Assembly (NCBI GenBank): GCA_916048095.2
Contig: OU696572.1
Span: forward strand, 427,501 to 491,500
Length of the DNA stretch: 64,000 nt
DNA from: Sacculina carcini
Taxonomy: Eukaryota; Arthropoda; Thecostraca; Sacculinidae
Direction: 5' to 3'
A program made the translations under genes and the position numbers. The notes beneath the pieces were generated by a model. The model was given only the letters and a program-made list of their open reading frames with translations. It was not told the origin of the DNA and made no database searches. Positions 28,401 through 37,028 of the stretch are shown here, piece by piece. How positions within the stretch are numbered: position 1 is the stretch's first letter; the number at the start of each line of letters is the position of its first letter.

Positions 28401-31400
28401 TGACAAGCAGTATTATTGTCAGGTATCAGTAACAAGCAGTATTATTGTCAGGTATCAGTAACAAGCAGGATTATTGTCAGGTATCAGTAACAAGCAGGAT
28501 TATTGTCAGGTATCAGTAACAAGCAGGATTATTGTCAGGTATCACTGACAAGCAGTATTATTGTCAGTGAAGTAACAAGCAGGATTATTGTCAGGTATCA
28601 GTAAGAAGCAGTATTATTGTCAGGTATCAGTAACAAGCAGGATTATTGTCAGGTATCACTGACAAGCAGTATTATTGTCAGTGAAGTAACAAGCAGGATT
28701 ATTGTCAGGTATCAGTAAGAAGCAGTATTATTGTCAGGTATCAGTAACAAGCAGTATTATTGTCAGGTATCAGTAACAAGCAGTATTATTGTCAGGTATC
28801 AGTAACAAGCAGGATTATTGTCAGTGAAGTAACAAGCAGTATTATTGTCAGGTATCAGTGACAAGCAGGATTATTGTCAGGTATCAGTAAGAAGCAGTAT
28901 TATTGTCAGGTATCAGTTACAAGCAGTATTATTGTCAGTGAAGTAACAAGCAGTATTATTGTCAGGTATCAGTAACAAGCAGTATTATTGTCAGGTATCA
29001 GTAACAAGCAGGATTATTGTCAGGTATCAGTAACAAGCAGTATTATTGTCAGGTATCACTGACAAGCAGGATTATTGTCAGTGAAGTAACAAGCAGTATT
29101 ATTGTCAGGTATCAGTAACAAGCAGGATTATTGTCAGGTATCAGTAACAAGCAGTATTATTGTCAGGTATCAGTTACAAGCAGTATTATTGTCAGGTATC
29201 AGTAACAAGCAGGATTATTGTCAGGTATCACTGACAAGCAGTATTATTGTCAGGTATCAGTAACAAGCAGTATTATTGTCAGGTATCAGTAACAAGCAGT
29301 ATTATTGTCAGGTATCAGTAACAAGCAGGATTATTGTCAGGTATCAGTAACAAGCAGTATTATTGTCAGGTATCACTGACAAGCAGGATTATTGTCAGTG
29401 AAGTAACAAGCAGTATTATTGTCAGGTATCAGTAACAAGCAGGATTATTGTCAGGTATCAGTAACAAGCAGGATTATTGTCAGGTATCAGTAACAAGCAG
29501 GATTATTGTCAGTGAAGTAACAAGCAGTATTATTGTCAGGTATCAGTAACAAGCAGTATTATTGTCAGGTATCACTGACAAGCAGGATTATTGTCAGTGA
29601 AGTAACAAGCAGTATTATTGTCAGGTATCAGTAACAAGCAGGATTATTGTCAGGTATCAGTAACAAGCAGGATTATTGTCAGGTATCAGTAACAAGCAGG
29701 ATTATTGTCAGTGAAGTAACAAGCAGTATTATTGTCAGGTATCAGTAACAAGCAGTATTATTGTCAGGTATCAGTAACAAGCAGTATAATTGTCAGGTAT
29801 CACTGACAAGCAGTATTATTGTCAGGTATCAGTAACAAGTAGGATTATTGTCAGGTATCACTGACAAGCAGGATTATTGTCAGTGAAGTAAGAAGCAGTA
29901 TTATTGTCAGGTATCAGTAACAAGCAGTATTATTGTCAGGTATCACTGACAAGCAGTATTATTGTCAGGTATCAGTAACAAGCAGTATTATTGTCAGGTA
30001 TCAGTAACAAGCAGGATTATTGTCAGGTATCAGTAAGAAGCAGGATTATTGTCAGTGAAGTAACAAGCAGTATTATTGTCAGGTATCAGTAACAAGCAGT
30101 ATTATTGTCAGGTATCAGTAAGAAGCAGTATTATTGTCAGGTATCAGTTACAAGCAGGATTATTGTCAGGTATCAGTAACAAGCAGTATTATTGTCAGGT
30201 ATCAGTAACAAGCAGGATTATTGTCAGTGAAGTAACAAGCAGTATTATTGTCAGGTATCAGTAACAAGCAGGATTATTGTCAGTGAAGTAACAAGCAGTA
30301 TTATTGTCAGGTATCAGTAACAAGCAGTATTATTGTCAGGTATCAGTAACAAGCAGGATTATTGTCAGTTATCAGTGACAAGCAGTATTATTGTCAGGTA
30401 TCAGTAACAAGCAGTATTATTGTCAGGTATCAGTAACAAGCAGTATTATTGTCAGGTATCAGTGACAGGCAGGATTATTGTCAGGTATCAGTAACAAGCA
30501 GGATTATTGTCAGGTATCAGTAACAAGCAGTATTATTGTCAGGTATCAGTAACAAGCAGGATTATTGTCAGTGAAGTAACAAGCAGTATTATTGTCAGGT
30601 ATCAGTAACAAGCAGGATTATTGTCAGTGAAGTAACAAGCAGTATTATTGTCAGGTATCAGTAACAAGCAGTATTATTGTCAGGTATCAGTAACAAGCAG
30701 GATTATTGTCAGTTATCAGTGACAAGCAGTATTATTGTCAGGTATCAGTAACAAGCAGGATTATTGTCAGGTATCAGTAACAAGCAGTCTCATTGTCAGG
30801 TATCACTGACAAGCAGGATTATTGTCAGGTATCAGTAACAAGCAGTATTATTGTCAGGTATCAGTAACAAGCAGGATTATTGTCAGGTATCAGTAACAAG
30901 CAGTATTATTGTCAGTGAAGTAAGAAGCAGTATTATTGTCAGGTATCAGTAACAAGCAGGATTATTGTCAGGTATCAGTAACAAGCAGTATTATTGTCAG
31001 GTATCAGTAACAAGCAGGATTATTGTCAGGTATCAGTTACAAGCAGGATTATTGTCAGTGAAGTAACAAGCAGGATTATTGTCAGGTATCAGTTACAAGC
31101 AGGATTATTGTCAGGTATCAGTAACAAGCAGTCTCATTGTCAGGTATCACTGACAAGCAGTATTATTGTCAGGTATCAGTTACAAGCAGTATTATTGTCA
31201 GGTATCACTGACAAGCAGTATTATTGTCAGGTATCAGTAACAAGCAGTATTATTGTCAGGTATCAGTAACAAGCAGTATCATTGTCAGTGAAGTAACAAG
31301 CAGGATTATTGTCAGGTATCAGTAACAAGCAGGATTATTGTCAGGTATCAGTAACAAGCAGGATTATTGTCAGGTATCAGTAACAAGCAGGATTATTGTC

Positions 31401-32042
31401 AGGTATCACTGACAAGCAGGATTATTGTCAGGTATCACTGACAAGCAGGATTATTGTCAGGTATCAATAACAAGCAGTATTATTATCAATGAAGTAACAA
31501 GCAGTATTATTGTCAGGTATCAGTAACAAGCAGTATTATTGTCAGGTATCAGTAACAAGCAGTATTATTGTCAGGTATCACTGACAAGCAGTATTATTGT
31601 CAGGTATCAGTAACAAGCAGTATTATTGTCAGTTAAGTGTCAGTAGTATTGCTGTTTGTTTTTATTATGTAGTTATTTTACTGAGAACAGATCAGAATAT
31701 TGATATAGTATAGCATATTCAGGTCAAATTAATTTATAACATTCAAATACCATTTATTATCTCACAAAAACACACAATTGAAGCAGTAGATGGAACTAGT
31801 AAAGATAAATTTCAGCTTACTTAATAAAATATGCAATTTTATACGTTTTTGTGTGTTGATATTACGATGTCAAATTGTAGATGTAATTTAGACCAGATAG
31901 CACGTGCTCTTGTTCACGCGGTGCTTGTTCATGTTGATCAACGTTGTTTGGTGTTTGTCAGTTGCAAATTGTCCGGTCTGATTTGAAGAAGGCGGTGGAA
32001 GAGAGGGATCAACTTCTGCTACAACGATCACCTCAACAATAA
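237..32042 (+). CDS. CEP290: CEP290-like centrosomal/ciliary transition-zone coiled-coil protein (5' partial, 16 exons)
   Basis: CEP290 is a long coiled-coil protein that links microtubules to membrane at the ciliary transition zone and is needed for cilium assembly and gating. Exons I support: 237-369, 624-723, 1048-1323, 4533-4701, 4864-5038, 7251-7427, 10606-12953, 13165-13425, 13631-13910, 14189-14360, 14651-14832, 15177-15393, 15626-15807, 16060-16172, 16872-17094, 31962-32042 (stop TAA). All junction phases agree and give about 1695 residues. Recognisable human-like stretches, in order, are RVGLGPHEA with LEEERIALKLE in exon 1, ENDQLRSGLKEVLDSI in exon 3, PSLEALLVALD with ARNDELRRQL in exon 4, VARWEERKRVERVV in exon 12 and LRKLVERLRAENLRLRQ in exon 15. 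The first visible exon corresponds to about residue 525 of the human protein (about 2479 residues), so the N-terminal part lies upstream. The C-terminus ends soon after the exon-15 coiled coil and is shorter than human. The intron after exon 11 uses a GC donor. Identity rests on remembered homology; another giant coiled-coil protein is less likely. Confidence 0.85.
509..573 (-). repeat. tRNA-like SINE fragment
   Basis: Read on the minus strand this shows a B-box-like GGTTCAAATCC and a degenerate A-box region, lying in the CEP290 intron between exons 1 and 2. It has no full cloverleaf and no matching acceptor stem, so it is best taken as a tRNA-derived SINE head and not a working tRNA gene. 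No other feature is seen in this intron. Confidence 0.5.
1342..4370. repeat. About 3-kb (CATT/CACT)n array filling a CEP290 intron
   Basis: Tetranucleotide repeats of ATTC with CACT, CAAT, CGTT and TTAATT variants fill nearly all of the intron between exons 3 and 4, starting about 20 nt after the donor at 1324. Marker variants recur at a fixed spacing: the TAATTAATTCACTC block at about 2097 and 3050, and the CGTTCACTCTTTC block at about 2651 and 3600. This shows a roughly 950-bp higher-order duplication. A further block (CATTCCCTGATTCACTCC) recurs at about 1445 and 1985. The array is almost free of AG dinucleotides. ORFs through it are artefacts. Confidence 0.95.
5042..6925. repeat. About 1.9-kb CACTGACA/ATTGATACA minisatellite in a CEP290 intron
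   Basis: Tandem variants of ACACTGACAC, ATTGATACAC and ACTGACATATTGATAC begin about 15 nt after the exon-5 donor (5039) and run to 6925. Longer blocks recur, for example the segment holding CACGGACCCACACTGACA near 5330, 5950 and 6390. The array has almost no AG. It is open in several minus-strand frames, giving Cys/Val/Ser-rich artefact ORFs. About 320 bp of unique AT-rich intron follows before exon 6. Confidence 0.95.
7428..10173. repeat. About 2.7-kb 17-bp minisatellite made of TACTAAC units (CEP290 intron)
   Basis: Roughly 160 tandem copies of a 17-bp unit, GTTCTCTGTTACTAACT, with CTATAT, CTCAC and ACCG variants, start exactly at the exon-6 donor (gtactaactg). Most units carry TACTAAC or TACTCAC, like the consensus intron branchpoint. 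AG dinucleotides are nearly absent until after 10180. Confidence 0.95.
10365..10604. repeat. TG-rich tract ending at the CEP290 exon 7 acceptor
   Basis: TG, TGTATG and TGTCTC runs form the 3' end of the intron and replace a classical pyrimidine tract. The acceptor is gtgtcag at 10601-10605. The 190 bp before it (10180-10364) is unique sequence with no coding signal seen. Confidence 0.85.
10606..12953 (+). CDS. CEP290: CEP290-like large exon 7 (central coiled coil)
   Basis: This 2348-nt exon holds nearly half of the visible coding sequence and is by far the longest exon in the window. It encodes about 782 residues rich in Gln, Leu, Glu and Arg with long heptad stretches such as LQLQLLEAFQQQQEVEQR and RLRQLQ-type helices. 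Two low-complexity linkers interrupt them: an acidic one around 11380-11470 and a Thr/Asn-rich one around 12650-12720. The frame opens at the acceptor gtgtcag and closes at AAAG before gtaaat; unspliced reading meets TAA at once, which supports the donor. An upstream ATG within the TG repeat is not a credible start. Human CEP290 splits this region over many exons, so intron loss or processed-copy conversion is possible. Confidence 0.85.
13437..13467. repeat. (CT)n microsatellite
   Basis: A TCTC run lies just after the CEP290 exon-8 donor (13426), another simple repeat placed against a 5' splice site. Confidence 0.9.
15554..15589. repeat. Perfect 12-bp inverted repeat in a CEP290 intron
   Basis: TATATTGAGGTT (15554-15565) and AACCTCAATATA (15578-15589) are perfect complements around a 12-nt AT-rich loop, 36 nt before the exon 13 acceptor. 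It could be a hairpin in the pre-mRNA or the end of a decayed MITE. No coding content is seen. Confidence 0.8.
16173..16615. repeat. CACTGACA array carrying copies of the exon-14 end and splice donor
   Basis: CACTGACATA and CACTGTCACATA repeats start directly at the exon-14 donor. The exon end plus donor, CACTGAACAATTGCG followed by gtatca, is copied twice inside the array, near 16224-16245 and 16365-16385. The intron then has about 250 bp of non-repeat sequence before exon 15. Confidence 0.9.
17095..31633. repeat. About 14.5-kb 29-bp minisatellite filling the last CEP290 intron
   Basis: About 500 tandem copies start exactly at the exon-15 donor. The unit is GTATCAGTAACAAGCAG followed by TATTATTGTCAG, 29 bp; a second form has GTGAAGTAAC in place of GTATCAGTAAC. 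Common variants are TATT/GATT after CAG, AGTAAC/AGTTAC/ACTGAC, and TCTCATT or ATCATT. Higher-order blocks recur: the motif with TATTATTATCAGG appears near 24660, 26520 and 27410. The units at about 30787 and 31131 reproduce the exon-15 edge, CAGTCTCATTGTCAG then gtatcactgac, which suggests the exon/intron junction seeded the array. Some 60-90-residue ORFs through it are repeat artefacts. Confidence 0.97.
31634..31961. other. Unique 3' part of last CEP290 intron
   Basis: AT-rich single-copy sequence between the end of the 29-bp array and the last exon. The acceptor is tttgtcag at 31954-31961. Nothing else is recognised. Confidence 0.6.
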
Positions 32043-32227
32043 ATTGCACATCACCTTGCTTCAAGCGTTTTAACACTGGTCTTCTCATTGATAACAAGCG
32101 TTTTAACACTGGTCTTCTCATTGATAGCTGGCGAAATTCTCGTGATTAAGGCTTCATCATTACTGCTCATTGATTTCTGATGCACAATTATTGCACGTCT
32201 GTCTTTTTTTCTCGTCAAGATTTGCTG

Positions 32228-32233
32228 AATAAA
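32228..32233 (+). terminator. CEP290 poly(A) signal AATAAA
   Basis: AATAAA lies about 185 nt after the CEP290 stop and is followed by a GT-rich stretch (tgttttgttctgtgtgag), the usual downstream element. Confidence 0.7.
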
Positions 32234-33000
32234 AATGTTTTGTTCTGTGTGAGTGTTTGTATTGGTTGTTTTAAATCTGGGAATCTGGGAAATTTTTCAA
32301 ATGTGGAATTTCAATAAAACTTTAAATTGAGCTTCTAAACATTTCCAATATTTTCAGTCGTAATGTATTTGGCATTGCACTTTAAACGGCTGAGGAAAGA
32401 TTGGCCAAAATGGTCACTCGCTTAACTTTCAATCACTAGATACGCCACTGTCAGATGCACTCACGACATGTACCATCTTGGCCAACGTCGATATGCATTG
32501 CATCTTAACGTCATCGCCGAGCGTTAGTCAAATTATACTAGGACCAATGCATGGTGGCGAGCCTAAACTAAGCTAACCTAGCCTAACCTTACCTAGCCTA
32601 AATTATGAACTCTACGGTGTGAAATGTTAAGTCATCTTATATTCAGATTTAATTTAGAGAGAAACATTTATGTAACGAAACATATTTGCACTCATGCCTC
32701 ATTCAGTAAATATTTTATTTGCTGAAAAAATTGGTGTTGCCGAACTAAGAGCGTTTATGGCGCGCTTGTTTTTATGATCTTTGCTCGCGATCGTTGAGGA
32801 GGTTGTCTGGTCAATTATTTTGGCTTATTACTAGTATTTTTATATATATTTAGCTCTTGAATTTTTACGTTGCACATTTCGCTCGCGTTGATTATTCTTT
32901 TGTGTTGTTCATTGAGCTTGTTTGTCTCAACTTTGCTCTTGTGCTTGATCGCTTTCTGTCTGTGCTGTGCAGAGCGGTCTGTCAGCGCACTGTGTGCCAT
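32234..33000. other. Intergenic region, CEP290 to GFRP1
   Basis: AT-rich sequence with no coding frame of note. A degenerate CTAACCTAGCC repeat is at about 32563-32603. The right part (32770-33000) should hold the GFRP1 promoter and 5' leader; I see no clear TATA box. Confidence 0.4.
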
Positions 33001-34106
33001 ATGCCATATATTGTGGTGCGCGGCAACTTGACGCCGCGCCAGACCAGCTCTCCTCCGTGGATTGTGTCTGTCAGCGGCCTCAAAGGTTCCTGAAGCAAAT
33101 ATTAGCGTTAATGCTGGCTACATGAGTGCACTGCTCATTGATTCATGTGTTTTGCTGAAGTTTCTTATAAATAGTCGGGTTGACGTTTTTTGGACGCAGA
33201 TCACCGAAATACCAGTCTTTTGTGCTCCGTTCATATATTACACACAATATACAGTTTTCACACTCCTCTCATACACAATGTGTCCGTACAATATGGATGT
33301 TTCGCTGTCGGTGCCTTTTGTAAAGCTCATCTGTGTCACGTGCTTTTATCCACTGAATTTGCATTACAAAAAGCCGCCTGTTTCAGCCTGACATAATAAT
33401 ATTGTCTCATTTTTTTCGCGTGGATATTTCAGTATTGTTTAGATTGTTCATATTTTTTCTTACACGGTACATATTCCACCATATTGTTACTGCTCAATAT
33501 GTTTGTGTGTCAGCGGCGGATCGTGAGCATTTATCTCGCTTCAAGCAGCTGGGACAGACTGATAGCTACACTATCGTCTTTCCGCAACATCCGTGTGTCA
33601 TTCTGTCGGCGCTGGAAGTGCTCGCATTCAAGGTGCCTTCAGCTCATTATCACGTGAATCTCGTAATATTGAGCGTAATTCACAGTGATTATTGAGTTGA
33701 GTGATTATTGAATGATTAAACACACTATTTGACCGTCAGAAATATCAGTGTGCACGTGAGAAATTCATGTCTGCTGCTTTCAATTCACCTTTTTTAATTT
33801 GTCCTGTTTTAGCTTGATGGATTGTTTTAGTTTGATGGATTGTTTTGTATGTTTTTTCTCGAGTGTTTAAAATGATAAAATCGCGTGTTTTCTTTGATTT
33901 CGCGCTGTGAAACGCATTTTTTGTTTCTTTGACTGAAATATATCTATAGATATTTATTACAGACAGCTTTTACACCTTGTTTGACGCGTGTCTGTATGTT
34001 TGTGTGTACGTGACAGGTGGTGACTTCCAGTGGTGGTGTTGGTGACGATACTGGTGACTACATGTGGACATTACACCGCGAACTAACTCCTCCAGACGAT
34101 ATCTAG
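33001..34106 (+). CDS. GCHFR: GTP cyclohydrolase I feedback regulatory protein, copy 1 (3 exons)
   Basis: GFRP binds the GTP cyclohydrolase I decamer and makes it respond to feedback inhibition by tetrahydrobiopterin and stimulation by phenylalanine. Exons 33001-33085, 33514-33632 and 34017-34106 (stop TAG) join in phases 1 and 0 to give 97 residues; the mammalian protein has 84. The family start MPY is kept (MPYIVVRGNL). The C-terminal half has the GFRP pattern HPCVILSALEVLAFKV, then a Gly-rich turn, then MWTLHRE, matching the human PPRIVLDKLERRGFRV and VWCLHKE. A Gly/Asp insertion (SSGGVGDDTGDY) and a short tail after HRE make it longer. Acceptors are tgtgtgtcag and acgtgacag. It is followed by a second, more divergent GFRP gene. 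Confidence 0.75.
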
Positions 34107-34234
34107 CTGAGTGCGTCTTCTCTTCGACCGACAGTTTCATTTCAATATTTCTGACTGTCGTGTGGAGGATCCACTTGATATTAGTCACGGTCAGTTCTGC
34201 ACTTTTTCTCGACAAAACTGTAATCTTCAGCAAT

Positions 34235-34271
34235 GCTCAATATTAATTGCGTCAATGAATTAATATTGAGC
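34235..34271. repeat. Perfect 14-bp inverted repeat
   Basis: GCTCAATATTAATT (34235-34248) and AATTAATATTGAGC (34258-34271) are exact complements around a 9-nt loop, 129 nt after the GFRP1 stop. It could act as a 3'-UTR hairpin or be a small mobile-element end. Its role is unknown. Confidence 0.85.
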
Positions 34272-34506
34272 TAGGTCATACTTTACTGATTGTATACATT
34301 TTTAAACTCACCAAATTTACGCGTAGATGAAATTTAATAGAATGAAATTGATTATCAATCACACTATTATGATAATTTCTCAAAACATCCAGCATACTCA
34401 TATTCCTGTTGATTATGACGTCACGGATGAAGGAAGTGCATAACATCAACCTCATTGGCGATCCTTCTGTGTAAATATGTGTTTGTGTGTATGTCCGGCT
34501 GCAGAC

Positions 34507-35277
34507 ATGCCCATCACACACTACATAGCCGTTCAGGGCTCTCTATTCTCCACTGAAACACATGTGTTTGGCATCAACGACGTGCATTTTCGCGACGAGG
34601 CACTCAAGGTCATCTGGCAACCCTAGAAGCAGTGTGTCAGTGTGTCAGTGTGTGAGGCAGTTAGTGTTGAGATGGCTTAGCCTGGCTTCTAGTAGTGGCA
34701 CGTGTGTGTTGCTGTCTGGCTGTGATGCGACTGAGACAGTGCATGAATGATGTTTCACGTGGTGTTTATTTCTCGTGACATGCAGGCAATAACACCTTCA
34801 TGTTGTCGCTGCTGGCTGGCTGTTTTGTCAGCCGACTTTTTGTGTGCCATTTTGAGCCTGCACGTTTTTGCACATCAGCACCTGATGTGAGATGTTCACC
34901 GTGGATGTGCAGTGTGACAGCTTGCACATCTTGAGGTGCACTGTGTGTGTGTGTGTTAATAGATAATCAGTTTGTCGCTATATTAATGCGTGATATTAAA
35001 CACTTGAAAAGTTTTCACATCACATAACACTTGCATTTCAGCCATCATTGTCACGTGAATTTGTGTTTTATGTACCTGCAAATGTCATGTGTCATGTGTG
35101 TGTGTGTGGCAGTTGGGAGTTTGTGAGTTGTGTGTGCACGAGTGTGTCAACGGGGTGATTGTCAATCGAGACCCGATGTACGTTCTCAACCTGGTCTCAA
35201 GATTCGGTTACCGTGTGGTGGCGGCCGCTGGGGGACAGGAGGCTGTGTGGACGCTCGTGCGACAGTTTGACGTGTAG
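34507..35277 (+). CDS. GCHFR: GTP cyclohydrolase I feedback regulatory protein, copy 2 (2 exons)
   Basis: Exons 34507-34608 and 35113-35277 (stop TAG) join in phase 0 to give 88 residues, close to the 84 of mammalian GFRP. The start MPITHYIAVQG fits the family N-terminal strand. The C-terminus has DPMYVLNLVSRFGYRVVAAA, then GGQEAVWTLV, matching the conserved LERRGFRVLSMTG and TLVWCL pattern. The ATG lies 2 nt after an acceptor-like ctgcag, so a 5' leader exon or trans-splice site may precede it. Its last codons and stop lie in the first unit of a 40-bp tandem repeat that runs into ANKRD39. It differs strongly in sequence and exon count from copy 1, so the duplication is old. Confidence 0.85.
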
Positions 35278-35420
35278 CAGTGATGTGTGAGCGCTCGTGC
35301 GACAGTTTGACGTGTAACAGTGATGTGTGAGCGCTAGTGCGACAGTTTGACGTGTAGCAGTGATGTGTGAGCGCTAGTGCGACAGTTTGACGTGTAGCAG
35401 TGATGTGTGAGCGCTCGTGC
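35253..35420. repeat. 40-bp minisatellite spanning GFRP2 stop and ANKRD39 start
   Basis: Units begin at 35253, 35293, 35333, 35373 and 35413 with GCTCGTGCGACAG or GCTAGTGCGACAG, period 40 bp. Each complete unit holds GACGTGTAGCAG and ATGTGTGAGC. The first unit encodes the C-terminus and stop of GFRP2. The last, truncated one encodes the first residues (MCERSC) of ANKRD39. Confidence 0.95.
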
Positions 35421-36343
35421 AGCGAGGGTGACCAGCACCTCTGCTGCTCCTCTCCTCCTGCTGTCTCCTCGGTCACTCAAACTCTCTCCGAAATGGACTG
35501 GCAGCGGGGAATATGGTCGGCTGGTGAGCTCTTCCCGTCCTCTCTATTCACTCTTGCTTTCTCAGTTGTGTTCTCCCACTCTCTGTCTTATGTTATGTCA
35601 TGTATGGTATATTTTTCCAGCCTACATCTGTGCTTCTAACACGGTATATGCAGTTTTATTTCGACCGCTGTCATTTAGAACTTTCCAAATCTTCCAGAAG
35701 TATTTACCCTTATCGTTTCATTGTGCAATCTCAGTTGATGTGATGGACGTCTTTTCTGTTTTTTTTCTATATTATATTCCGCTGTATCGGACTCGTATAA
35801 TCTGCTTCACCTGTCGCCTCATAGCAAATGATCAACTGTGATCGCAGTTGTTTCCACTGTTCTCGCTGTGTTCACTGACCTCGTGACCTCGTGTCACGTG
35901 TTGTTGCAGCGCTGGACAATGACATGACCCGCGTGACCCGGATACTCGACGCTGATGGGTCGCTGGTGAACTTGGTAGACACTGGGGGATACACCGCACT
36001 GCATTACGCGGCCGGGGCGGGTCATACTGGCGTCGTATCTCTGCTGTTATCACGAGGTGCCGCGCTAGACTGCCAGACACCACGACAAGCCACGCCTCTG
36101 CATCGAGCCGCACAGCGAGGTCACACTGACGTCGTGCAGGTTCTGATAGCGGCGGGCGCCTCGACCACCGCCGTTGATATAGATGGCGCCAATGTTCTGC
36201 ACCGCGCCGCCGCCGCAGATCGTACTGACATTTGTCGGCAGCTGCTGAGCGACCGGCCTGAACTGCGAGATGTGCGGGACTCGCGAGGCAGGCGCCCGGC
36301 TGATATTTGCACGTGCCAGAAACTGAGGAAAGTTCTCACTTGA
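35403..36343 (+). CDS. ANKRD39: Ankyrin repeat domain protein 39
   Basis: A small ankyrin-repeat protein of largely unknown function. Exons 35403-35523 and 35910-36343 (stop TGA) join in phase 1 and give 184 residues; the human protein has 183. The N-terminal signature is kept: TQTLSEMDWQRGIWSAAL against human QQTLEEMDFERGIWSAAL. Ankyrin repeats follow at about residues 66-97 (GGYTALHYAAGAGHTGVV), 99-131 (ATPLHRAAQRGHTDVVQVL) and 132-164 (GANVLHRAAAADRTDICRQL). The ATG at 35403 lies inside the last unit of the 40-bp repeat, only 125 bp after the GFRP2 stop, and upstream units contain the same ATG opening short uORFs that end in TAG. A GFRP2-ANKRD39 dicistron is possible but unproven. Confidence 0.95.
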
Positions 36344-36589
36344 TAAGTGTTATAGTAGTAGAAGGGTGTGGTTCTTGCCAGTGGTTTGAATACGATTCTC
36401 AAAACTAGTGGTGTAGCTGATGTTCTTGTAGTGTTCAGTGTGTTTTCACATGTAGCCTGCCCGTTCTATTGGAGCCGAATACAAGCAAACAATCAGAGCG
36501 TTGATTCTACGAGGGAAAAAGCCGGCAAAACATCTACTCGAACTGTAGCAACGATGTAGCCAGTGAACACAACATAATTGTGAATCTAA

Positions 36590-36611
36590 TTTATTTCCGT
36601 TGTCAAATAAA
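36590..36611. terminator. Convergent poly(A) signals for ANKRD39 (+) and CDK12 (-)
   Basis: TTTATT at 36590-36595 is AATAAA on the minus strand, about 435 nt past the CDK12 stop. AATAAA at 36606-36611 on the plus strand is about 265 nt past the ANKRD39 stop. The two 3' UTRs would overlap or end within a few tens of bases of each other. A (CA)n tract follows at 36631-36676. Confidence 0.6.
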
Positions 36612-36629
36612 TTGTGTGCCTACTAGCGT

Positions 36630-36630
<1 letters not shown>

Positions 36631-36678
<48 letters not shown>

Positions 36679-36960
36679 AAACAGTACAGCACGCTGATCT
36701 AATACCAGGACCAGTCATCACATTGCTGATGAACGTACGGTGGCAAACACTGCTGTATTGCGTGAATAAAACACGCGCACACACAAACACTCACACTCTC
36801 TCACAAACACACACTCACACTCTCTCACAAACACACACTCTCTCTTACAAACACACACTCTCTCTTACAAACACACGTAGGCACATTCGAAAGATCAACA
36901 ACAAACCACCTGATCACTGAGAGATAGACACACACACACACACACACACACACACAGCCA
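36631..36960. repeat. CA and CACAAACACTCT microsatellites
   Basis: (CA)n lies at 36631-36676 and 36929-36956, and imperfect ACAAACACACACTCTCTC units at 36779-36885, all in the presumed CDK12 3' UTR. No coding signal is seen. Confidence 0.85.
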
Positions 36961-37028
36961 GTATGTACAGTTTGCCTCGTTCAGCACACACACACACGCA
37001 CACATTAGCGCGTGACAATGAAGAGAGG

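Noticed and set aside
17095..31633. CRISPR-like regular repeats
   Set aside because: The array is continuous with no unique spacers, lies in an animal intron and has no cas genes.
32563..32603. Telomere-like CCTAA repeats
   Set aside because: Only a few degenerate units of mixed spacing; too weak for an interstitial telomere.
35283..35315. Short uORF copies opening like ANKRD39
   Set aside because: Each ends in TAG after about 11 codons; reported as a regulatory possibility, not as genes.
35186..35476. Minus-strand 96-codon ORF with SHITATRQTV repeats
   Set aside because: It is the shadow of the 40-bp minisatellite; the plus strand has the real gene ends.
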